Source: Saprospiraceae bacterium (GTDB taxonomy: Bacteria; Bacteroidota; Bacteroidia; Chitinophagales; Saprospiraceae). Taken from it: a stretch of 6,353 nucleotides of DNA. Below are positions 1 through 4,707 of the stretch, piece after piece. A model generated the notes under the pieces. That model worked only from the letters and a program-made list of their open reading frames with translations. It was not told the DNA's origin and ran no database searches. The stretch spans positions 1-6,353 of the forward strand of contig JAJCYJ010000067.1 of the NCBI GenBank assembly GCA_029262975.1, read 5' to 3'. The position numbers and the translations under genes were made by a program. Each line of letters begins with the position of its first letter. Position 1 is the stretch's first letter.

Positions 1-10
1 TCAGGTTTTT

Positions 11-106
11 ATATAGCTCTTTTGGCCTTTCCCATCGTTGTGAAGCCTCGTTGTAGCTCAGGCTATAGCTACGTTTCACGCCTCAGTTAAGACCAAAATA
101 GCATAT
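11..106. repeat. Imperfect foldback (long inverted-repeat) element
   Basis: Three nested pairs of arms share nearly the same centre (about 59-62). The outer arms are ATATAGCTCTTTTGGCC at 11-27 against GACCAAAATAGCATAT at 91-106, with a few mismatches and one bulge. The middle arms are GTGAA (40-44) and TTCAC (75-79). The inner arms are GTAGCT (53-58) and AGCTAC (67-72). No reading frame of useful length crosses it. It resembles a MITE-like or other structured intergenic repeat; no family is recognised and no transposase or target-site duplication is visible. The window begins close to the left arm, so the element may extend further left. Confidence 0.45.
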
Positions 107-281
107 CTTAATTTCCCGGATTTCTAAATGCGTTAGGTATATTGCCCTATTTTTTTTTTTTGATTCCACGGGAATTGAATAAAAATAAATCCAAACGGTA
201 TGACCGGAGTTTTGCTGAACAATCATTGGCCATGACTTTGCTCAAGCAAGCTTGTTTTTATATGTTATTCAGGATTGCTGA
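107..281. other. Noncoding stretch with 12-T run
   Basis: No gene is seen. The segment holds a homopolymer of 12 T (150-161) directly followed by a small palindrome, ATTCC-acg-GGAAT (163-175). On the reverse strand this would be a hairpin followed by a run of A, so it is not a terminator in that direction. Stops are frequent in all + frames. A 29-codon frame (ATG at 232-234) overlaps the debris described next and is not supported as a gene. Confidence 0.4.
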
Positions 282-500
282 CAAGATCCTAAGGGAGATT
301 TTATTGATTTCTGGTTATTAAAGAATGCCTCCAGGAATGGTTCACAACACCCTGCTCTCCTCAATAACAAAGAGCGCCTGTGGATCTTTGATCCTACAAT
401 ATCATACTGGTTCACAAAGTTCAATTTGGAAATGTTAAAACCAGTTTGGCAACAGACATACAAATGTCCACATTACTTTTCCATTATTGATCGGAATTGA
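282..500 (+). pseudogene. Start-less open frame, possible remnant of an unrecognised gene
   Basis: The frame runs open for 72 codons from just after a TGA (279-281) to TGA at 498-500, with no start codon near its beginning; the only internal ATG is at 432. The translation has ordinary protein-like composition, for example DPKGDFIDFWLL near the start and RLWIFDPTISYWFTKF in the middle, rich in aromatic and mixed polar residues. The preceding 50 bases continue in another frame as FRIADK, which would fit a frameshift at about 284. I do not recognise the family. A 64-codon frame on the opposite strand (463 to 269) covers the same bases but reads less naturally. It could be chance openness in AT-rich DNA. 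Confidence 0.25.
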
Positions 501-731
501 ATGGCCATTGTTTAATTATAATAGACAATTTCTGATCTTTCAATTTTAACATATTGTGAAGCCTTATTTCGGACATCTCAATAATATTTTGATCCTGCGA
601 CCTTGCCAAGAGTGATGATTTGTGTTTTTTTGATTACTCAGATGGCCAGAATCGCATTCTAAGGCCGATTTCTGTTATATATCATTGCCAATAAATCTGT
701 GTCTTTTTCAAATTACATACATACAAATCGA
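501..731. other. Noncoding stretch with one hairpin
   Basis: No open frame of interest is seen. At 644-666 there is a stem of nine pairs made of GGCC and AGAAT against ATTCT and GGCC, with a two-base AA bulge and a three-base CGC loop. No T-run follows on either strand, so a terminator is unlikely. The rest is AT-rich with stops in all frames. Confidence 0.3.
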
Positions 732-895
732 GTGAAGAAACTTTTTCTTACCTAGCAATTCTATTGGTCCCTTTTTCTATACTTTATATTACCGCTTTAT
801 GTTGGAACGGTTGTAAGTCCGTTGCGAGTGACCCGGATGGTGAAGAATGGATCTTCTTGTTTGACGGCTCGGATATGGTCCAATTTCGCCAGTAA
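732..895 (+). pseudogene. Remnant of a secreted DUF1080-type lipoprotein (N-terminal part only)
   Basis: GTG at 732 opens with VKKLFLT and hits TAG at 753. In a different frame, from 755, the reading continues as AILLVPFSILYITALCWNGC, a hydrophobic stretch ending in a cysteine. Next comes a short polar linker, then DPDGEEWIFLFDGSD, and TAA at 893-895. The sequence W-x-x-LFDG-x-D is what opens the DUF1080 (3-keto-disaccharide hydrolase) domain in many Bacteroidota secreted proteins, normally about 200 residues, of which only the first dozen are present. A positive start, hydrophobic core, cysteine and DUF1080 opening in the right order argue for a real relic. The shift between the two frames and the missing body make it nonfunctional. 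The family call rests on a short motif, so it is tentative. Confidence 0.4.
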
Positions 896-1017
896 TTAAA
901 AAACTATAGTCCTGCCCTCTTCTTGGAATATCGTCTATTCTCTAGTATTCGTCGTGATTTCATTCGCTGAGCACCCATTTTGACTTAATTTCAGTGGTAT
1001 TAAACGCTTTCTCTTAG

Positions 1018-1188
1018 GCATTAACCTGCAGAAATCGTACAATCTATTTACCGGGGCAGAGGTCTAAGTACAATGAGAAAGAATCCTCATTGTGCTATAG
1101 ACTCTTAGGACAGATACGCTCCATAGAAAATAACGGTAATGAAATTGTCCTGCTTGGTTTGCCGACAGAAATGAAAAATGATTTTTAA
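1018..1188 (+). pseudogene. Start-less open frame, possible tail of an unrecognised gene
   Basis: Fifty-six codons are open between TAG (1015-1017) and TAA (1186-1188), ending 17 bases before the DUF4956 start. The translation reads like a protein end: RTIYLPGQ, then CYRLLGQIRSIENNG, then NEIVLLGLP. There is no usable start; the only in-frame ATG is at 1171. The position suggests the 3' end of a former upstream operon partner of the DUF4956 gene, but I do not recognise the family. It is not visibly the VTC or CotH domain protein that often accompanies DUF4956. An open frame on the other strand (1396 to 1064) overlaps this and the next gene and is a shadow. Chance openness cannot be excluded. 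Confidence 0.25.
1070..1093. other. Perfect 8-bp inverted repeat upstream of the DUF4956 gene
   Basis: ACAATGAG (1070-1077) is matched exactly by CTCATTGT (1086-1093) across an eight-base spacer, about 112 bases before the DUF4956 start. It lies inside the start-less frame above and has no T-run behind it. It could be a leader hairpin or operator, but an 8-bp match of this kind is expected about once by chance in a window this size. Confidence 0.25.
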
Positions 1189-1205
1189 TCATAAAACCTA
1201 TTACG

Positions 1206-1886
1206 ATGGAATTTGCATATGACCAAATGGCTTTACTCGGATTATCTATTTTACTCGATCTGACAGTTACAGTTTGGGTGGTTCGGATACTCTGCAATAA
1301 CAAATTGATTTGTAGATTCAATAAGCCTTCATTGCTGCTTTTCAATTTACTCATCCTTATATTTTGTACCATCTTGATGAGATTGGATATTTCCATGGGT
1401 ATGGGCGTAGGATTATTTGCTGTATTGGCGATGTTTCGATTTCGGAGTGAAATACTCAGAACACAGGAGATGTTTTATCTGCTTATGTTAATAGCCATTG
1501 GATTCGTACATGCTGCCTTTCCGGGAGTACTTAGTTTATTGGAAGTATTAATCATTGACGTGATCTTTATATTAATATCCTACTTTCTAACTTATAAAAA
1601 TGAAGAGTCCGGTCCTGAATTTAAAGTTACTTTAAAAAACCTTTCACTAGTAAAACTGCAAAACAGGAGTATGTTGGAAGACCATCTGAAAGATCAGTTA
1701 GGTTATGAAATAAACAATGTTTCCATTAAAAATATAGATTTCAAAAAAGGATGTGCGTATTTAGTTGTCTCAACTAAACCTATTGTAACGATAAAGGAGG
1801 AAAAACCCGTTGCCCAGTTGAATCCGGCAGCTATATTCGAATTCAAGGCGGTCAACGGTATCGGTTTGAGTGCCCAGGCCGGGTGA
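1206..1886 (+). CDS. DUF4956 family inner-membrane protein
   Basis: A 226-residue protein of a family with unknown function. Predicted membrane spans lie at about residues 8-28, 41-59, 89-105 and 107-129. The family signature follows span 2: GMGVGLFAVLAMFRFR at 65-80, then SEILRTQEMFYLLMLIAIG at 81-99, which matches the usual DUF4956 pattern of a Gly-rich turn, an R-x-R and a 'T-x-E-M-x-Y' helix. Residues 130-226 form a soluble tail of alternating strands and helices, probably cytoplasmic. The length is normal and the frame is intact, so it appears functional. ATG at 1206 is the first in-frame start and gives a full first span; Met8 is an alternative. No Shine-Dalgarno site is seen, as is common in Bacteroidota. 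In many genomes DUF4956 genes sit beside a VTC-domain polyphosphate polymerase and a CotH-type protein; neither is present here. The downstream gene is convergent, so this is a single-gene unit. Confidence 0.88.
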   Translation: MEFAYDQMALLGLSILLDLTVTVWVVRILCNNKLICRFNKPSLLLFNLLILIFCTILMRLDISMGMGVGLFAVLAMFRFRSEILRTQEMFYLLMLIAIGFVHAAFPGVLSLLEVLIIDVIFILISYFLTYKNEESGPEFKVTLKNLSLVKLQNRSMLEDHLKDQLGYEINNVSIKNIDFKKGCAYLVVSTKPIVTIKEEKPVAQLNPAAIFEFKAVNGIGLSAQAG

Positions 1887-2248
1887 AATTCTGATACCAA
1901 AGAGATAGAATTAGTATAACTTCTTTACATATTACCGGACAGTTCTAAAGTCATCTTGATTTGGTTGCGATCCCAACCTTGTCTGTAATCCATTCTTTAA
2001 TGTAATTAGTATGTTATTAAGATACGGAAAACTATTCGAGATATGAAAAAACAGAATGGTTAATGAAGTGGGTTTTTACACAGTCTGACGCTATGTCTAT
2101 ACGGTAATATTAAACACTCATTATTCTTTACACCAGAATTGGCAGTCTCATAAAAAGAAGGTTATATATTACTTTCCCTGATTAGTACATTATACCTTAT
2201 AGACATCCCAAGAATACTGGTAAATAATAGTACAATGCCATCACTTTT
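1887..2248. other. Intergenic gap between convergent genes
   Basis: About 360 AT-rich bases with no supported gene. AATTCT (1887-1892) and AGAATT (1907-1912) form a weak inverted repeat right after the DUF4956 stop, but no T-run follows, so I do not call a terminator. A 23-codon reverse frame ending at 1924 contains QGWDRNQIKMTLEL, which vaguely recalls the last strand of an outer-membrane barrel but is far too short to call. Confidence 0.4.
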
Positions 2249-2270
2249 CAAAAACCGACTGCTTAGCGGT
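2249..2270 (-). terminator. Possible intrinsic terminator of the DUF1566 gene
   Basis: Read on the minus strand, ACCGCT pairs with AGTCGGT (one bulged T, loop AAGC) and is followed by TTTTTG. It lies about 50 bases past the DUF1566 stop, on the correct strand. The stem is short, so this is a weak candidate. Confidence 0.35.
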
Positions 2271-2301
2271 ATTAAGAGCTAAATGGATAAATGGCGAAGT
2301 G

Positions 2302-2318
2302 CTGACATTCATCGTCAG
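2302..2318. other. Small inverted repeat just past the DUF1566 stop codon
   Basis: CTGAC (2302-2306) and GTCAG (2314-2318) flank a seven-base spacer, starting two bases beyond the TAA of the DUF1566 gene. There is no T-run. Its position just 3' of the suspected DGR variable region is where some DGR targets, such as that of phage BPP-1, have a hairpin needed for retrohoming. The five-pair stem is shorter than the known examples. Confidence 0.3.
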
Positions 2319-2320
2319 TA

Positions 2321-3160
2321 TTAAAAAGCCCGGATAGCTCGCACCCGCTCGAGGAAGTTCTTACCGAGGCTGGTGGTCTGGAGGCCATTGAAGAAATACT
2401 GGCCCCAGGCGCCGCTACCATCGAACTCCGTAGAACTCCAATAGAAGACCGCCGCAAAACCACCAAGGGCTGTTGGACAATCTGAGTTATCTGGTGCCAC
2501 ATTTGGGCACCCAAACCTGTGTAAATTTTTCCACATTAGGTTCAATTCTTCTTTTGACGGTAAATACCAATCTCCATATCCTGCTCCATCATACTGGGCA
2601 CATAGATCAGCAGCAAAGACATTTGTCCCTTGATTGATGATGATCCTCTCCGTATTCGTCATACCACCATATGTGTTATCCCGGATAGCTCCTGTAGCAT
2701 TGCCTAGAGTTCCCCATGCTGCATTATCGCTTTGGTCAGCAAAGGCACATACCAGGCCATGCTCTCCTGTCTCATCTACCCAAAATACAATACCGCCCCT
2801 TGTCGTATCTCCTATCTCGTATTTGCGCAGCGCTAAGGTGCCATCAGGAAGTACAACTACATTGCCAGCCGTACTATCCTGTGCATGGCTGAGCGTATCC
2901 ACCACATGATGTATCCTTACAATACCATTTTCATACAAGGTCAATGCGTCGGTCAATGTATCTCCTGGTTTGGTCCTTATCTTAAACGTTATTCTGTCAG
3001 GTCCCCCATCTGAAAATCCTTCTACCGCAAACCGAGCTAAATTGTCTTCAATGAATCGGATGAGCTCTTGTTCACTACCGTCCCAATCTATTTCAAGTTG
3101 CTGTCCTTCGACTTGTAGACATCCTATGATCATTATCAGACAGAAAAAGACTCCTTTCAT
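2321..3160 (-). CDS. Secreted DUF1566 (lectin-like) surface protein, probable DGR target
   Basis: A 279-residue exported protein. From ATG at 3160 it opens MKGVFFCLIMIIGC: a lysine, a hydrophobic core and a lipobox-like IIGC (Cys14), so a lipoprotein is possible; cleavage after VEG (19) is the alternative. An upstream ATG at 3208 adds 16 residues before the signal; I prefer 3160 because the signal then has a normal length and AAAGGA lies 12 bases ahead. Residues 20-99 are unrecognised. NVVVLPDGTLALRKYEIGD (100-118) is a head often seen before this domain in Bacteroidota. DUF1566 fills 121-279: GGIVFWVDETGEHGLV, GDWYLPSKEELNLMW (196-210), YWSSTE (240-245) and terminal RVRAIRAF (272-279). The family is linked to adhesion and ligand binding; the ligand here is unknown. 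Codons 246-270 are strikingly C-ending and GC-rich (see the variable-region entry). It stands alone, transcribed away from the DUF6090 gene. Confidence 0.85.
   Translation of the reverse strand: MKGVFFCLIMIIGCLQVEGQQLEIDWDGSEQELIRFIEDNLARFAVEGFSDGGPDRITFKIRTKPGDTLTDALTLYENGIVRIHHVVDTLSHAQDSTAGNVVVLPDGTLALRKYEIGDTTRGGIVFWVDETGEHGLVCAFADQSDNAAWGTLGNATGAIRDNTYGGMTNTERIIINQGTNVFAADLCAQYDGAGYGDWYLPSKEELNLMWKNLHRFGCPNVAPDNSDCPTALGGFAAVFYWSSTEFDGSGAWGQYFFNGLQTTSLGKNFLERVRAIRAF
2324..2443 (-). other. Candidate DGR variable region at the 3' end of the DUF1566 gene
   Basis: This covers the last 40 codons, from YWSSTE to the terminal Phe. Codons 246-270 (2425 down to 2351) contain 16 ending in C, five in T, four in G and none in A, with near-random first and second bases: for example AGC, GGC, GCC, TTC, CTC, ACC and one AAC. 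A 25-codon stretch upstream in the same gene (2938 down to 2864) has only three ending in C. This contrast is what adenine-specific mutagenesis of AAC/AAT-rich template codons leaves. The invariant ends, YWSSTE on one side and GTGCGAGCTATCCGGGC on the other, would be the template-matched borders, the latter a plausible GC-rich initiation end. DUF1566-type C-terminal domains are, to my knowledge, among recurrent DGR target folds. No template repeat or reverse transcriptase is in view. Confidence 0.55.
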
Positions 3161-3238
3161 TACTTGTCTATGTCCTTTATAACAGGTTATAAGGTAGTTG
3201 ATTTTCATAAATCTTTTTTTTAGTAAGATGAAATATTC

Positions 3239-3261
3239 ATGAGTCAGATGATCTGATTCAT
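3239..3261. promoter_or_regulatory. 23-bp near-perfect palindrome, candidate operator
   Basis: The half-sites ATGAGTCAGAT (3239-3249) and ATCTGATTCAT (3251-3261) are inverted around a single G at 3250, with 10 of 11 positions pairing. It lies in the divergent intergenic region, 78 bases ahead of the preferred DUF1566 start (30 ahead of the upstream ATG) and about 260 bases ahead of the DUF6090 start. The odd length with a one-base centre and the size suit a dimeric helix-turn-helix regulator. No regulator gene is in the window and no Bacteroidota promoter consensus (TAnnTTTG) is seen beside it. Confidence 0.45.
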
Positions 3262-3386
3262 TATTGCTATTCTCGCCTATCAGGTAAGATATGGTTTTCA
3301 GGCCTTTTCACCTCTTGAGTCAACTAGCTAATAATCAGGGAAACAGTGGAGTTGTCTATAATTCAATCTTTTTGGTGTTAATTTAA

Positions 3387-3437
3387 ACCCTCGATTCCCT
3401 TTACCCCTGATCAAGAGTGTCTCACAAAATCGAGGGT
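3387..3437. repeat. Perfect 10-bp inverted repeat, 31-base spacer
   Basis: ACCCTCGATT (3387-3396) is matched exactly by AATCGAGGGT (3428-3437). The arms are more GC-rich than the surrounding DNA. It lies 83 bases upstream of the DUF6090 start and could be a leader hairpin, a paired protein-binding site or the ends of a tiny element. No T-run follows the right arm. Confidence 0.35.
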
Positions 3438-3519
3438 ATTATGTATAACTCTTTTATCATGACACCTACTTCTAATTCAATCACTATCTTTAGAGGATGC
3501 TCACCTTTTACCTTGGCTG

Positions 3520-4083
3520 ATGAAAAAGATTATTGATACGCTTAAAAATAAATGGGCAGAGTACCTATTAGAAATCTTTGTCATAATCATCGGGATTATT
3601 GGTGCCTTTATATTGAATAACTGGCATGAGCATAGGCTAGAGAGAAACTTTGAACAAAAGATACTCACAGAACTCCATGCTTCACTTCAAGACAATATTC
3701 AGTATCTGGATAGAGGCATCAGGAGCAATGAACAAGCAGCGAAATCCTGCCAATTGATCCTATATTATTTAGATAATAGTCTTGCCTATAATGATTCGTT
3801 GTCCTCCCATTTTTCACAATCTCTATTTTGGTTTTATCCATCCCTAACCAATAATGCCTACGAAAGTCTAAAAACATATGGACTACATCTGATCACAAAT
3901 GATTCAATCCGAGATCACCTTGGAGATATATATGAATGGAAATTTATTGAACGGTTGTCTTTGCGTCAAGATGATTATTTCTACGGCACAATTGCTCCTC
4001 TCTTGCCTGATTGGTTTGAATCATATGATTTTTATGGAGAAATGAAGCCTTTAGATATTGAAGACCTTAGAAAGTCAATATAA
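3520..4083 (+). CDS. DUF6090 family membrane-anchored protein, probably truncated by a nonsense codon
   Basis: A 187-residue protein of a Bacteroidota family of unknown function. A short basic start (MKKIIDTLKNKW) leads into one membrane span at about 15-33 (YLLEIFVIIIGIIGAFILNN), then WHEHRLERN, the usual 'NNW-x-E' motif right after the span. A long helical region follows (45-90), then the family-like AYESLKTYGLHLITNDSIRDHLGDIY (113-138). Most of the chain is expected outside the inner membrane. The frame stops at TAA (4081-4083), but 46 more codons in the same frame read like the missing family C-terminus, so the ancestral product was probably about 234 residues, in line with the family's usual length. 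CAA to TAA (Gln to stop) is the simplest single change. The product is therefore either a shortened protein or a young pseudogene. ATG at 3520 places the span correctly; no Shine-Dalgarno site is seen. Confidence 0.75.
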   Translation: MKKIIDTLKNKWAEYLLEIFVIIIGIIGAFILNNWHEHRLERNFEQKILTELHASLQDNIQYLDRGIRSNEQAAKSCQLILYYLDNSLAYNDSLSSHFSQSLFWFYPSLTNNAYESLKTYGLHLITNDSIRDHLGDIYEWKFIERLSLRQDDYFYGTIAPLLPDWFESYDFYGEMKPLDIEDLRKSI

Positions 4084-4224
4084 TATCGGCACATATTGAA
4101 AACGATGATCTCGAATAGAAAGGCTCAAAATTTGATTTTTAAAAAATCCAGAGAGGATAGAATCAAATTGGCTGAAATGATAAAAATTGAACTTTCCAAA
4201 AAACGGAATCATAATCACCTCTAA
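4084..4224 (+). pseudogene. In-frame C-terminal remainder of the DUF6090 gene
   Basis: Directly after the TAA the same frame stays open for 46 codons to TAA at 4222-4224. It reads YRHILKTMISNRKAQ and then a lysine-rich helix with LAEMIKIELSKK, a helical end with E-L near the terminus as expected for the family. Keeping the frame exactly across the stop, with no frameshift, points to a point mutation, or a sequencing error, rather than unrelated DNA. It has no promoter or start of its own; an internal ATG (4108) is not credible. Confidence 0.55.
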
Positions 4225-4707
4225 ATGGTTAAAACATATCCCTCGTTTAATCTGACAACACCTATTTCCATTAACCATTCTACGGACTGGTCATAATAAA
4301 GTCTCAAAAACGCGTAACATTAATCAAAGTAACATAAACCTCTATCAACACCATTTCTTTTTACTGATTGATAAAACACGCTGACCCCTTAAATGCCTGG
4401 ATCAAAAACAGGTCGATATCCAGAGAAAGAAGTAATTTTTTGAAAAATATGTGTAAGGTGTAATTCTTGCACGAATCCTAATTGTTTCGCTCCCATTGTG
4501 TTACCCTTTGAAAGCGAAAAGCCATATAATATTGATAATCATTAGATTATTTTATACAAACAGTTTCCTGCCGCCTTAACGCAGATCCTTCTAAATAACA
4601 AACCCTTTTTTCATACCTCTTCCACTCACATTTTACCACATCTAAGCATCACACCGACAAAGAAATTAGATCTTACCGTATCTTCATGGGCATTAATACA
4701 ACCACTC
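4225..4707. other. Intergenic gap upstream of the amidohydrolase
   Basis: About 480 AT-rich bases without a supported gene. A short reverse frame (4278 to 4075) is the complement of the DUF6090 tail plus this gap and is not supported. ATGGTTAA (4225-4232) and TTAACCAT (4271-4278) form an 8-bp inverted repeat, which chance can explain at that spacing. The only candidate site I would flag is the Fur-like sequence at 4528-4546. No clear TTTG/TAnnTTTG promoter pair is seen ahead of 4708. Confidence 0.4.
4528..4546. promoter_or_regulatory. Fur-box-like sequence
   Basis: Compared with the classical 19-bp Fur consensus, 15 of 19 positions match, including the eleven-base core GATAATCATTA at 4534-4544. 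It lies about 160 bases before the amidohydrolase start. The AT-rich background makes chance matches easy, the enterobacterial consensus may not apply to Bacteroidota, and the downstream enzyme has no obvious iron link, so this is weak. Confidence 0.2.

Noticed and set aside
244..260. CAAGC-AA-GCTTG followed by TTTTT as a terminator
   Set aside because: The two-base loop is too small for a normal hairpin and no intact gene ends upstream of it.
1064..1396. 110-codon minus-strand frame across the DUF4956 start
   Set aside because: It overlaps the well-supported DUF4956 N-terminus and has no recognisable domain or signal.
1924..1995. 23-codon reverse frame with QGWDRNQIKMTLEL, recalling an outer-membrane barrel end
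   Set aside because: Too short, with a stop two codons upstream of its ATG; the resemblance is impressionistic.
2634..3182. Two + strand open frames opposite the DUF1566 gene
   Set aside because: They are the complement of a gene with clear domain motifs on the minus strand; their translations show no domain and have shadow-like composition.
3485..3492. TATCTTTA as a Bacteroidota -7 box for the DUF6090 gene
   Set aside because: It misses the final G of TAnnTTTG and no TTTG-type -33 element lies at the right distance.
4081..4083. TAA readthrough or codon reassignment in the DUF6090 gene
   Set aside because: Other genes in the window end normally at TAA and TGA, and no recoding structure is seen at the site; a nonsense mutation is simpler.
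4225..4278. ATGGTTAA / TTAACCAT inverted repeat after the DUF6090 tail
   Set aside because: An 8-bp AT-rich match with a 38-base spacer is expected several times by chance in a window this size, and no T-run follows.
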